A stretch of 64,000 bases of DNA from Ascarosepion bandense (lineage: Eukaryota > Mollusca > Cephalopoda > Sepiida > Sepiidae). How positions within the stretch are numbered: the first letter of the stretch is position 1; each line of letters starts with the position of its first letter. Both the position numbers and the translations under genes were made by a program. Below, one piece after another: positions 46,312-57,904 of the stretch. The notes beneath the pieces were generated by a model. It had not been told where the DNA came from. It saw only the letters and a list, made by a program, of their open reading frames with translations, and ran no database searches. The DNA is taken from contig JBBBDQ010001157.1 in assembly GCA_037127315.1 (NCBI GenBank), positions 62,001 to 126,000 of the forward strand, given 5' to 3'.

Positions 46312-46555
46312 GAATACATGTTCTGGGCTTTTGTAAGGCTTTTAGTATATGGTACTTATGAATATACTAAAAATACTATACATTTAGTATATGACTATAC
46401 TAAAAAATTTTGAAAAACCAAAAAAATTTCTTGTAAAGTTATAAAACACCAACATTTTAAAAATTATTTTTAGTATATCATTCTTGAGTTGAATAACTGT
46501 CAATGTTCTTGCATTATTGAAAACTATTGTTCTCATCATCGTTGATTAGCCTAAT

Positions 46556-47450
46556 AAAACAAAAACTGTTAGACAAAATTCGACTTTATTCATCGACATA
46601 GTCTCCTTCTAGTGTGATACACTGATTCCAACGCTTCTCCAACAATTCGATGTCCTTTTTGTAGATCAGTTTGTCTTTGGGCTCAAAATACGCCTCAGTT
46701 TCTGATAGCAGTTCTTCATTGTATCAAAATCTATTTCCCTGGAGAATTCTTTTGATGTTTGCAAACAGCCAGTAGTCACTATGTGCAAGATCTGGAGAAA
46801 TCCCAAAATACGGAAGCCAAAACCTTGCCTGATGTTTGCGTCTTTGGTCGCTTCGGACGACGTTCACCTGCTGCTAAATTTGACGATTTGATACCGGCTT
46901 GAAATTGTGGATCTATGTTTCATTTATTCTCACATATTTACGCAAAACAACTCCTTCTTGTTGTGTTGAAACAGTTGCAAACAACGCTCTGAATCGTCTA
47001 CGCGTTATTGTTTCTGATCGACAGTAAGCAAACGCGGCACCCACTTTGAACACAGCTTTCTCATTGACAAATATTCATGCAAAATGGTGAATACACTGCC
47101 TTCTGATATGTTCAACTCCTCTGCTATCTCATGCAACTTAAATTTGCGATCAGCCAAAATGAGTTTGTTTATTTGTTTGGTATTTTCCGGGACGACTACC
47201 GATTTTGGGCGACCTGAGCGTTCAGCATAATTTGTGTCTGTATGACCACGTTTAAAGTCAGCATACCATCTCTTAACCATTGTTTCCGACAGAGTAGAGT
47301 CTGAATAACACTTATCAAGCCATTGCTTTGCTTGAACAGAATTTTTCCCACCAGAAAGCAATGCTTTATCAACACACGAAATTCAGATTTTTCCATTGTT
47401 TTGAAAATTTGCAACAATAGCTTCACTTAAATAACTGTAATTTGTAAACT
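46556..47450 (-). pseudogene. mariner transposase with internal deletion
   Basis: The start near 47395 gives MEKSEFRVLIKHCFLVGK. A frameshift leads into the helix-turn-helix half: NSVQAKQWLDKCYSDS, YAERSGRPKSVVVPENTKQI, LNISEGSVFTILHEYLSMRK and SKWVPRLLTVDQKQ. After a stop it continues ETWIHNFKP (first catalytic Asp region, lost here) and RPKRPKTQAS with SVFWD. The frame then jumps to SPDLAHSDYWLFANIKRILQ and ends near CITLEGDYVDE. About 340 bases, including the second catalytic block, are deleted. Terminal inverted repeats were not firmly located. Non-autonomous and inactive. Confidence 0.85.
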
Positions 47451-47559
47451 AATAATCCGATTTTGTCCAAATTTTGTCACGTGCTATTTGAGCAAATCAC
47501 TTTATAGAAATTTTATAGATTTTTATTAGTGGCGTCATTTATATGTCAGGCCCGTGACT

Positions 47560-48112
47560 TATTGAGTGAAGTGTTATTGCAGATCATCCTTTGGATTTCG
47601 TCGATCATCCTTTGGATTTCGATAACCTCAAGATGAATAGCAAGAGCATCCGACCAGATATGGCAACAGTAGTCAGTGCACGGACGAATAGATTCTGATG
47701 AGAAAAATTCCTGGCCTGACGCATATGCAGTTATGGAGTCGATGTAGTCTTTCCATTTGAGGTCATTTGAGAGAGTAAGGCAATGGAGGCGATGTGTGTT
47801 GCTTTCTAGGAGATTAGCGCCATCCATTCTAATGGTAGTCAAGAAAGTTTCTCTGTGATGGTTAAAAGAGGTGCGGGTTCGTTTGGAGGCATTACAATTT
47901 ACAAGCCATTTTTTACCCGATTCAATCAGTGATTCTAGGTTATTTTGAAGGACAACCTTGGCAGATTTCTTCTTGAGTTGAGAGTAAATAGTAGTGTCAT
48001 GTGCATAGATGTCTACTTGGGAACTGGCTAAATCAAGAAGATCATTGATGAATATCAGAAAAAGACTTATGAGAGTCAAGACTAAAAATTATGTTAGAAA
48101 CGAGAGATGGGG

Positions 48113-48146
<34 letters not shown>

Positions 48147-49205
48147 CTCAGTTGAGCCTCAGTTCTAGATGGGAAATTGGGTATTGGTACTCCAGACGAG
48201 TCAAGTTTAGAGTTGGACGAGAATTTGTTAGCAAATCACTCGACCTTATCAGCTGTGGGTGTGAGGACTTTGAATTGATTGAATAGAGGAGGGATCAAGG
48301 GTTCTCTGTTGTTCAGCACACTCTTGCAAAGTAATTAGTAATCTTTAGAAACAAACTTGCGAGATGATATACACTGCTTCATTATATCAGCAAATAACAG
48401 TTTAGTATCATTTAGGACACGTTTACACTCATTACGTGCAGTAATAAAAAGGCGCCTGTTGTGATCAGACGTGTCACTCCGGCATAGCCGAAAGAAGTGA
48501 TTCCTGTGGGCGATGGTATCTGAGCAAGCGAGAGAGAACCAAAGAGATGAACGACGTTTAAGTCAGAATTTCTTAACTGGGATAAAAGCATCCATACCAG
48601 CTTTCGCACAGGAGGAATCTTCAGAGGCGCACCCTTGAACAGGGAAAATAAAAACTTTGTTTCAAGTGACATCGCAAAGGGAATCACGGAACGTTTCCCA
48701 GTCTGCTCGTTGCTTGCAGTAATATATTCTACTGATACGAGATACTTGGATAGAAGGTGAGTAGAAAAAGGGTTTTACAGACACCACAGCATGATCAGAG
48801 TTGCTAAAATGGCAGAGCTGCATAACATGGCAAGAGTCCAGGATAGAAGTAAGGAAAAAATCTGAACGAGAAGCGTATTCATTTTATTTATTGGAGAAAC
48901 GCTTGGGGAAATCTACAATTTGTATGAGAGACTGAGTGATTGAGAAGTTTATCGTTTGGACTGCAGCAAGATGAGTGACAGAGTTTTCTCGCCATTTGGC
49001 ATAATGGGCATTGAAGTTACCGAACACAAATACACTAGCAAATTGGTGAAGAGAAACGGCTTTGTCTATATAATCTAAAATATTATCTAGTATACAGCAA
49101 TCAGAAGAAGGAGAACGTTAAAGAAAGTAGAAATAGCTTACTGAGTTTAGTAGAGAGAGACAGAAACACATGTAGGAGTGGAAGGAGATTCAAGAGAGAT
49201 CTCCC
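47560..49205 (-). pseudogene. J LINE copy 6, internally deleted
   Basis: The open part at 47546-48079 reads LISLFLIFINDLLDLASSQV, then IYAHDTTIYS (motif C mutated from YADD) and LHCLTLSNDLKWKDYID. A (TA)n tract at 48115-48142 marks a break. Upstream on the minus strand are linker and endonuclease remnants matching the J copy at 18.6-19.6 kb, with motifs A and B missing. It lies next to the mariner. Confidence 0.78.
48115..48142. repeat. (TA)n microsatellite at a deletion break in J copy 6
   Basis: About 14 units replace the first half of the RT. Confidence 0.9.
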
Positions 49206-51068
49206 TTGAATTAATTGAATTAAACACAATAAGAGATTAACAACAATAAAAAATAGGAAACAGAACAGGATTATATTAGAATATAAGTTATGGAAGATTT
49301 ATTCTTATCATAGATCTTGGAAAATGATATTTTCCGGTTTTGAGGATCGTGGTGCCACCACTTAATTGCTGCTATCCCCAGGTCCACTCTGACCCGGCGT
49401 GATAGCAGATTTTGAGTGGGACTGTCAAATGCTGATTCTCAAGGAATACAGATTGTCCAATTAGAAATCGATAGTACATGGCAGAATAGGGAGAGAAGGA
49501 ATACTCATCTTTATTCGCCTATCCTGCTTTAAAATGGTTCTATATAAATTACTTGTGTCTTTTTCAATAAATCTTCCCTTTCCATAATTATCATCAATCA
49601 CACGATTAAATTTGATTAATACGACTGACGTTAAAAGCCCGTGTAATATGAACAATCATGTGGCGTCGTAACAGCTTTAGTAAATATCTCTTTATAAGAA
49701 GATAATAAAATCAGAAGGCAAACGATAATTTATTAATTTTCAATAAACATATAAAATCCAGTTATTAATGTACACGCACCGGTATATCAATAGAAAGAGA
49801 AAAAGACCTTTATTTCAAACAGATAAAAACCTTTCAAAATAATCTTTCACGTCAATACATTTAATTTATTACTAAATTATAATTACATGTATTGAACATT
49901 ATACATGATCTAAATTCAGATAATAGTTATGTATCAAGCTGTAAACTTATTCATGCACCCACGTCTATATGCAGGGAGTATATCTCAATATCCTCTGTGT
50001 ATCAACATATAGATATATGTAGTCACTTTCCTCTTACCTTGGCAACCATCGACTTTTGAACCAATACCGCACGGGTGTTGATAATATTAACGCCAGGTTT
50101 GCAACATAATACCAACACACAGAAAGAAAATGTATAAGAAGGAAAGCCGTTTCCTTGAAACAGTTAAAAGCAATGTGTTCAGATAACAAGCAAATATATA
50201 TTTCAAATTATCTTGGTCATCGATTTGGCGAGAAGGAGAAAGTAATCTTTTGAAAATAAAATATCGACAACAAAAATCTGTGTAAGGTATGTAATCGTTT
50301 AAGTTTAAAAAATATGTTTAAAAAATATATTTACTTTTGTAAATAGGTTTCTTGCGATTTATAAGTTTGTCATATTTTTGGAGTGGTAAATGCATAAGAA
50401 CATTTGGAAAAAATGTCTACCTTGATGTTTCGCCGATGATACACAGTCACCAAAAAAGAATTTTTATCTCACGAGAACAAAATTTACATTAGCGAGACAA
50501 AACGCGATTTATGTTAAGCATCTGCAAGCTTAAATTTTATTTCAACTGAATCATTATATAAGTTGAGATTTTAACACATTTAAACTGAATTTTCAATTTC
50601 AATTATTTATCTATTTATAAATTCAGAATCTCACGCGGATTTCAATTACGAGTGACGAACATGAAGTTGAATTTTATTTTAGTGGTTATTGTTTCCACAC
50701 TAGAGACGAATCTCATAATTCTAGAATGTTTTCAGAAGTTTTATGACAAACTATTCTTATTAAGCATTTGAAGTATGTTCTAACTTGTATCATCGCCTTT
50801 GTTGTTTTAGCCAGTACAATTTGATGCACGCACTCTTTTCTAGTTGTGTCTAAAGTTCTGAAATGCAATGTTTATTACATCAGTTTGTGTCTTCATTTTT
50901 CTTGTTTCAGTAGGTGAACTCTTCGCTCTTCCCATGTTGAATATTTTGAAACGAAATTATCTAATCTCTGAATTAGCCAGATTAATGTATTCATTTTTTT
51001 TTATGTAACTATATTTCAGCTAATGCGTTTCCTAGCTTTCCTCGAGTTACGTCCTTTAAAATTTGAAC

Positions 51069-51070
<2 letters not shown>
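49206..51070. other. No recognised gene
   Basis: AT-rich, relatively complex DNA. I see no repeat shared with the rest of the window and no coding signal. Confidence 0.45.

Positions 51071-51111
<41 letters not shown>
51071..51111. repeat. (TA)n microsatellite
   Basis: About 20 units. Confidence 0.95.
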
Positions 51112-51115
<4 letters not shown>

Positions 51116-51305
51116 TGAAATATGCACCTGATGATTGAAACTCCGAGTCGTGGCATAGACGTAGGATAATATGTATATTTATTAATATAAAGATATATAT
51201 ATATATAATACAGATCTGTTCATACATTGAGCACTGTTTTATTAACACCTGAATATTAATTTTATACATATGTACACCCTCATACGTATATTCATTAATT
51301 CATGG

Positions 51306-51310
<5 letters not shown>

Positions 51311-51360
<50 letters not shown>

Positions 51361-51669
51361 TTTCAAAATGAAGGAATGCATTCTTTTTCGTCCAGAACTT
51401 CTTCAGAAAGATTTGTTGGAACGACAATAACCAAAATGGCGAAAGTGAAAAAGGTACACATGGAGAAGGGGATAAATAAAGACTCAGGGCTAAAATAAAT
51501 TCATTACTAAAAAAAAAAAAAAAATACTGAAAACAGTTTCTACCTTTTTGAGTTTGGCCGTTTTGATTATTGTCATTTCAACAAATCATTCTGAAGACGT
51601 CTTGGACGAAAAGGTCCCTTTAAAAGAATGCACTGTCATTTTCAAAGCCATATTTAATCTCTGTGGTAC

Positions 51670-51723
<54 letters not shown>
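51311..51723. repeat. Fold-back element flanked by (TA)n on both sides
   Basis: (TA)n at 51311-51357 and at 51674-51723 enclose inverted arms (51357-51440 and 51558-51650). Blocks such as GGCTTTCAAAATGA and TTTTTCGTCCAGAAC reappear as CATTTTCAAAGCCA and TTGGACGAAAA. The unique centre contains an A-run. The motif CTTCTTCAGAAAGATTTGTT is present in both arms with changes. Confidence 0.75.
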
Positions 51724-51726
<3 letters not shown>

Positions 51727-52599
51727 ACAATTTTTAAATTTTCTATTTAAACATGTTTTACTGATGAATTGCCATCAGAAGAATTTTATTTTGACAAAAT
51801 TGACATTTTATTTGTTGAAAGAAATTTTTTTTAATGCCGCCTATTTATTTGTGTAACAAGTTAGAATAGAAGTTTTCCAAATTATTTTATATATTTACCA
51901 TTCCGTAGAATTCTCATTCAAACTTATATACACACACACACACACACACATTGCGTAAGTATTGGTTACCTACCGTAAGCTGATGATCTGAAAAACGTCC
52001 TCGCAGCAAATCAGTATGCTAGTAATCCATGTTTGATACCCTGGTTCACTTTTGTGAACTTGTACCGGATGCATATTAAATTACCTGCGTGGTAGGTTAT
52101 AGATGATTGTGTGTTTTTTGACCGGTGAAAGTGCTAGGTGTTTGAGTCCAGGTAAAAGATATAGTCTCAAAACTCACTTTTCAAAGTAGATAGAATATGA
52201 AAAACATTTTTTCTACTTGAGAATGGTGTAATTCAATTTACCCATACATATTTAGTTTTGTATCGTATTAAACAAAACCACAGTTTATATTATAAAGAGT
52301 TCATTTTATTATGTTCAATTCCCCAAATAATATAAATCTAACTTTCAATGTAAAATTAATTACTAATTGCAATAAATCAAATTTCGCGTAAAAAAACTTG
52401 TATCTACTCATAATCGAATACATTATTATATAAATTCAAAGCACGAACAATAAAAGTCGTTATGAAACAACTAAGGTTTTTTAATGTGGTTAAATCGTAA
52501 AATAATGATATCTTAGAGTAAAATATTCTGCATAACAATTCCAAAATAAAATCTAATTGACCTTTTATTATTAGTTGACATATATATATCTAATCTTAA
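51724..52599. other. No recognised gene; (CA)n at 51929-51950
   Basis: A possible weak tRNA-like stretch lies near 51990-52050 (box-B-like GTTTGATACC), too weak to call. Otherwise AT-rich. Confidence 0.4.
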
Positions 52600-53960
52600 T
52601 TTGCTGCTTTTTATCTCGGCGCTCATTATAGTAAAAGATTAAAAAACAATTGACAATGCTTTTTTAAGAAGTGGTAACTTAATATCTAATGCAAAAAGCA
52701 TAATTCAAAGTAGTACAACAAAGATGAAAGAAAGACTAACAAAGACAGCAAAGATTAATTGAAGAAAGAAAACCTAAAAAAGCAGAAAGACTAATAAAAA
52801 TTAAGAATTGGCAACACTTAATCGAATAATTTCTACTATAAATGTATTAAAAATCAAGAAAAGTAAGATAAAGATTAATTAGCAATTAATAATAAACGAC
52901 AATGCTCTATTGAAGAAATCTCGTTATTGCATCTAATATTACAATTGTAAAAAGGCGTGAGAAATAAGATAAAAGAAATACTAGCCAAAAGTTATTAATT
53001 GAAGATTCTTCATCTAATGATTCTGTTATTACATCTAATACTCAAATGTGATAAAAAGCAGAAGAAATGAGATGAAATAAATTTAGTTAAATGAATAATA
53101 ATCGACAATGCTCCAAATAATTCTATTGTTACATCTAATATTACAATTGTAATGAAAAAAGTGAGAAATAAGATGAAAGAAATACTAGTTCAAATTTATA
53201 ATTGATAATGCTTCATATACGAAATTATATTATTACATCTAATACTGTGATTATAATAATAACTATCGCCCGGTTCACACTCCACCCACTTCTATTGAAC
53301 AGGTGAAGAGGCTCATCCCTTGTTCCCGGTTTAGGATGTGGTTTCCGGCTTTCTCTTTTCCAGTCTTTTCACTCTTTTCTTTTTTCTCTTTTTTTTCAAT
53401 TGGAGTAGATAGACTAAACTATCGCCCGGTTCACACTCCACCCACTTCTATTGAACAGGTGGAGAGGCTCATCCCTTGTTCCTTGTTTAGGATGTGGTTT
53501 CCGGCTTTCTCTTTTCCAATCTTTTCACTCTTCTTTTTTTTCAATTGGAGTAGATAGACTAAACTATCGCCCGGTTCACACTCCACCCACGTCTATTGAA
53601 CAGGTGGAGAGGCCCATCCCTTCTTCCCTGTTTAGGATGTGGTTTCCGGCTTTCTCTTTTCCCATCTTTTCACTCTTACGTAGCCCCCTGCACATCAGTG
53701 GCGTTACCACCTTGCTCGGGGTGATATGATTAAAAAAAAAGAGAGTGAACTAAGATCAAAGAAATGCTAGTTAAATGAATAGTAACTGACAATCCTCTAT
53801 CATATCATTTCTATTATTGCATCTAATACTGTGATTATAATAAAAAGAGAGTGAACTAAGATCAAAGAAATGCTAGTTAAATGAATAGTAACTGACAATG
53901 CTCTATCATATCATTTCTATTATTGCATCTAATACTGTAAATGTAATAAAAGATCTACAA
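52600..53960. repeat. ~100-bp minisatellite, interrupted
   Basis: A unit with TGACAATGCTCTAT, ATTGCATCTAATACTGTxA and AAAGAAATxCTAGTTAAAT recurs at spacings of about 98-104 bp. Units lie near 52899, 53005, 53107, 53205, 53789 and 53893. The last two are nearly identical (104-bp period). A J-derived insertion at 53261-53745 splits the array. Confidence 0.78.
53261..53745 (+). mobile_element. Mini-element: three J 5'-UTR units plus the J 3' tail
   Basis: The units start at 53261, 53417 and 53562 (AACTATCGCCCGG...GTTTAGGATGTGG). They are 156 and 145 bp apart and match the 5' UTR of the full J at about 20300-20420. The third unit joins at about 53677 to the J 3' end (ACGTAGCCCCCTGCAC...CTCGGGGTGATATGATT) and a poly(A). 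There is no coding region. An element with promoter plus recognition tail could be mobilised by J proteins. Confidence 0.8.
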
Positions 53961-54409
53961 ATCTACAAATGTGGATCTACTAAAGAAAAGAAACAAATTA
54001 AAAATTAATAATAATTGACACTGTTTCAGCGAAAAATTTAAACAATATAAATTAAATCTATTTTTATAATTTGCAAAGATTTCAAATATTTTTTCAGGAG
54101 TATTTAGTCGTTTCTTAGTAGAAAAAAAAAAGAAAAAAGAAAAGAGATATTGAACATTGTTTTTAATATTATGACTATTTGGGTAGATAGAACTCGATAG
54201 TCCAAGAAAGCAGTCCATCTAGGGGAAGGAAAACCCTGTTTTTAATCTCTGATGCCTCTTGTTAATATCTAAACAAAGAAAGAAAAAGCTATGGAAGTAA
54301 ATGCGTCCGGTCTTTTTGTACCATCGTCCAAGCCTGCGTCTTAAAGAGGTCACTGTAATTCCAATACTAAAAGACTGAATTTTGACGAAACAGATCGCTA
54401 CCTTTATTT
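53961..54409. other. No recognised gene
   Basis: AT-rich spacer before a J fragment. Confidence 0.4.
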
Positions 54410-54930
54410 CGTCAGATATCGTCGCAATGTGGCTTCCTTGTGTCGCTTCTACAAATACTGTCACGGCTTCTGCTCTGATAAACTTAGCTCCCTGGCACCC
54501 TCTATATATGAATTTACTCGAGCTACAAGATTAGCAACTAGGTCACACTTTTTTTTTTTACTGTGAAACCAATAAAATGTAAACGCAAATTCTATTCCAT
54601 CAGTTTTGTTTCTCGCACATCTCGCTTGTAGAATTCCCTTCTGTTTATTTGCTTCCTTGACAGCTACAATCTCTAAGAATTTAAATGTAAAATCAATAGT
54701 CATCTCCTATCTCACTAACCTGCATCCTCTCTCTCATGCTCCTTTCTCCGTCCACTCTGCTCTCATCAGTATTCTCATCCTTCTCTTACCCACTTTCTGA
54801 CACCCCTATAACCTGTCACTCTTTCTTATAACTTTCCTCCTATGTAACCCCCTGCACAACAGTGGCAGTAAAATGCCTTGCTTGGGGCGATATGATTATA
54901 AAAAACAAAAAACAAAAACAAAAACAAAAA
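54410..54930 (+). pseudogene. J LINE C-terminal and 3' end fragment
   Basis: RRNVASLCRFYKYCHGFCSD-like sequence is followed by FTRATRLATRSH-like text with a T-run insertion. The 3' tail follows (CCCCCTGCACAACAGTGGC, then GGGGCGATATGATT). It ends in an A-rich (CAAAAA)n tail. Confidence 0.82.
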
Positions 54931-55367
54931 AATTAGCAGCATCTTGTGTAGCATTCGTACCATTCTTTTTACTTTTAATTTTTACTTAATCATTAGTTAT
55001 GATCTCCCTGATTACATAGGTAGTATTTATTAAACAAATCCTTCAAGACTTTAATTTGGCCTAATCGATATTTATATGTAAAAAAAGAAACAATAATTAC
55101 GGTTGAATTTTAGCACCAGCTGCATTCATAGTATACAAGGCCAGTTTCTTTATGGCTTACCCACAGTCTTTATCTCTACCTCAAACTCATTTCTTAGGTT
55201 TATTAATATTTTACAGGACCAAACTAAAATGTTCTAAGGGGGGGGGGACATTTGATGAAGATCAGAACTTTGTAAAATTTAATGGAAAAAAATGATTGTG
55301 AATTGTTAGCATTCTCATGTGTTACTATCAAATGTCAGGGTTAAGGCGAGTCTTCCTAACCAAATAG
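54931..55367. other. No recognised gene
   Basis: AT-rich, with a short G-run near 55240. It immediately precedes the composite SINE. Confidence 0.45.
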
Positions 55368-55378
55368 GCTCCTTGGTT

Positions 55379-55810
55379 CAGTCAGTTAAGTGCCATACGT
55401 GATACAGGCTTGGGCGATCATGTCTCGAAAGAGACATGACTGACTGGGCAGAAGATTATCTCGCAGTAGGTTGCCATTGCTTTCTGCGGTAGACTAGTTG
55501 CCGACCAAGGCTATAGAACCCAATCTGTCCTGCTATTTAACCCATAACTGGAAGGAAGAGACGGATTAACACCTTTCCCAAGGGTATTTGCGCGTAAGTG
55601 AATACAATGGTTTCAGTTGGAATTCGAACGCGGCTCCCCGGTTTCTCGTTCCGAGCCGATATCCACTTTACCACAAGGCACATCCTAAAAAGACGCTTAC
55701 AGCACCTGGTATTCCCAATCGGTCACCCATCTAAGTACTGACCAGGTTCGATGTTGCTTAACTTCGGTGATCGGACGAGAAACGGTGTATTCAACGTGCT
55801 ATGGCCGTAA
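55379..55810 (-). mobile_element. Composite 5S rRNA-tRNA SINE (SINE-A with 5S head)
   Basis: Minus-strand order is 5S rRNA (55812 to 55692), a short T-run and AGGATG, the tRNA-like head (GTGCCTTGTGGTAAAGTGG, box-B-like GCGTTCGAATTCC), the SINE-A body, then the ACTG tail. The whole lies between two identical 11-bp direct repeats, GCTCCTTGGTT, at 55368-55378 and 55811-55821. One duplication around both parts implies they were inserted together as one retroposon. AmnSINE1 of amniotes is a known 5S-tRNA chimera of similar design but unrelated origin. Confidence 0.82.
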
Positions 55811-55812
55811 GC
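55692..55812 (-). rRNA. 5S rRNA sequence (head of a SINE, or a 5S pseudogene)
   Basis: About 121 nt. The ends pair (GCTTAC with GTAAGC). The internal promoter is conserved: AAGTTAAGCAACATCGAACC (A box) and TACTTAGATGGGTGACCG (C box). A TTTTT polymerase III terminator follows directly. It keeps the full 5S length. The closing-stem base changes are paired, so it may derive from a functional gene. Because it sits inside a target-site duplication with a SINE, I interpret it as a retroposed copy rather than a working 5S gene. Confidence 0.85.
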
Positions 55813-55821
55813 TCCTTGGTT

Positions 55822-56222
55822 AGGCATTCATTTTTAGGGACTCAATTAAAAAAGCTGGTCGTATGAACTTGTCAGATATTAAAAATTTCATTAAAAATAA
55901 ATTAAAATCCTGATACAAAAGTTTTTAGTAATGTTTTTAACGTTAAGGAAAAAATCTGTCTATATTATTGATATAAAATGCGGAAATTGTAAAAGAAATG
56001 GAAGAAGAGTTCACTGAAAAAGGAATAAAATGTTTTATTAACATTACTGACCTGGAAGAAATTAACCAAGATTCAATCAAAAATTTTAACATAAAACTGA
56101 AAAAATACATTTACTAATTATAATAGAGTTGAATGGTTTTACAATGTCATGTACCTAATGAACTTAGGTGATAATGGCTCTCAAAAATGTTATTTTAATT
56201 TCTGGTCATCTGCCATAACTTT
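55822..56222. other. No recognised gene
   Basis: AT-rich spacer. Around 55980-56060 a short MEEEFTEKGIKC-like reading exists without recognisable homology. Confidence 0.4.
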
Positions 56223-57189
56223 TTGGGAAAAATAGCGGAGAGGTTTTCTACTGCCTTTTCTAAACCGTTGTACCTATGTTTCATTGACTATGCGAAGGCA
56301 TTCGACAAGATACGACACAAAGAATTGATGGAGATGCTCGGCAGTTTCGACATTTTTGGGGAAGACATAAGAGTAATCAAGAATCTTTACTGGCAACAAA
56401 CGGCATGCATACGGACAGGTAACGATCTCAGTAGATTTACAAAGATAGACAGAGGCGTAAGACAGGGATGTGTCTTTTCACCGGATTTGTTCAACCTGTA
56501 CAGCGAGAATATTTTGAGGACCCTAGATGACACGTCAGGGTTTGTTATTGGAGGCCACAACTTGAACAACATAAGGTATGCAGATGATACAGTGCTGATT
56601 GCATACACGGAAAGGAAACTACAAGACCTCCTACAGAAGGTAGCGGTGGAGAGTGACAAAAAAGGTCTACAAATAAACTTTAAGAAAACTGAATGCATGG
56701 TCATCAGCAAAAGGTGCAACCCAAAATGCCAAATACAGGTGGGAGATACCAGAATAAAGCAGGTGCAAAAATTTAAATACCTAGGAAGCGTTTTAACAGG
56801 AGATGGAAAGTGCGACAACAGATATCCGAAGACGAATTGGCATGGCAAAGGACGCATTCCAGAAGATGAGTAAAGTACTAACACACAGGAAAATTTCACT
56901 AGAAACAAAGCAAAGAGTGCTGGATTGCTATGTGATGTCAGTTCTTCAATACGGCAGTGAATGCTGGACAATATCATCGAAAATGAGGACAAAAATGGAA
57001 GCAGCGGAAATGTGGTTCTACAGAAGGATGCTGCGGATATCGTGGACCGAGCATGCAAGCAACGATGAGGTGTTGGAAAGAATGGCAACGAAAAGGAAAT
57101 TAATATTGAGCATCAGGAAGAGACAACTGAAGTTCCTGGGACACGCAATGAGGAAGGAAAACCTAGAGAACCTGATACTGACTGGCTAG
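56223..57189 (+). pseudogene. RTE LINE reverse transcriptase, one frameshift
   Basis: PLYLCFIDYAKAFDKIRHKE is motif A. GVRQGCVFSPDLFNLYSENI is motif B. RYADDTVLIA is motif C with both catalytic Asp residues. GLQINFKKTECMVIS and FKYLGSVLTGDGKC follow. A frameshift at about 56805 separates this from the C-terminal part (YGSECWTISSKMR, then WFYRRMLRISWTEHASNDEV). The endonuclease and the start are missing because of 5' truncation. Confidence 0.87.
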
Positions 57190-57376
57190 ATAGAAGGCAA
57201 GAGAGACAGAGGAAGGCAGCGGATAACATATTTTCAGGACCTGATCAGGTGGATGACGAAACGGGGGTTGCCAGGAGTAACAGGAGCAAGCATACTGGGA
57301 GCCACAAGGGATAGGGAGACGTGGAGAACAATGATCGCCTACGTCCTGAAAGAACAGGGCACATAGAAGAAGAAGA
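56223..57376 (+). mobile_element. RTE LINE, 5'-truncated copy with GAA-repeat tail
   Basis: It begins inside the RT and ends with the RTE 3' end and (GAA)n tail at about 57365-57376. It is the least decayed RTE copy and the reference for the fragments at 5.8, 7.7, 8.5, 23.5 and 58.7 kb. Confidence 0.87.
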
Positions 57377-57393
57377 AAAAATTCAGAGTAGTC

Positions 57394-57545
57394 TTTCTTC
57401 TAGACTGGCTGCCAGCTAAAGCTAGAGAATCCAGTCTCTTCTATTACATCCATAGATAGGGTGTAGAAGAGATGGGTTAATGCCTTTGTCAAAGGCATTA
57501 GTGAACTCTTTTAGTCGATTCCAGTCTTTTAGATAACCGTTACGC
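57394..57545 (-). repeat. Diverged SINE-A fragment
   Basis: CTTCTAGACTGGCTGCC, TTATTACATCC-like and TTTGTCAAAGGCATTAGTGA echo SINE-A body blocks. It shares the CTTCTAGACTGG variant with the copy at 33.1 kb. The head is weak. Confidence 0.55.
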
Positions 57546-57904
57546 TACATGTAAATCTTTGTCGACAATAACTTGTGGATTTTCATATTTTTCTATAGAT
57601 GTCGGAATGCACACAGAAATGTAAACAAGAAGATAAGTTAAACTATATAGCCGTGAACTTGCAAGTATTGAATATCCTTTTAGACTTTTCTTTTTTAATT
57701 TAAAAAAAAAGCATTTCAAGAATTTAAATGACTACTATGAAATTTTCATTTAAAGTTTATTTCAAAGGAAGAACCATAAATTATGTAAGAAAAAATATAA
57801 AAGAATCTTTTACTTACTTAAAGCCGATTTCAATAATTTTTTTGTGACATTATTCATGCAATTTTTTTCAAACTAACCGAATTAAAAAAAACAATAAAAA
57901 TGTT
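57546..57904. other. No recognised gene
   Basis: AT-rich spacer. Confidence 0.45.

Noticed and set aside
51976..52000. CTGATGATCTGAAAAACG as a hammerhead core
   Set aside because: There is no stem II between CTGATGA and GAAA, and no flanking pairs.
56387..57088. A minus-strand open frame of 233 codons
   Set aside because: It is the antisense of the RTE reverse transcriptase.
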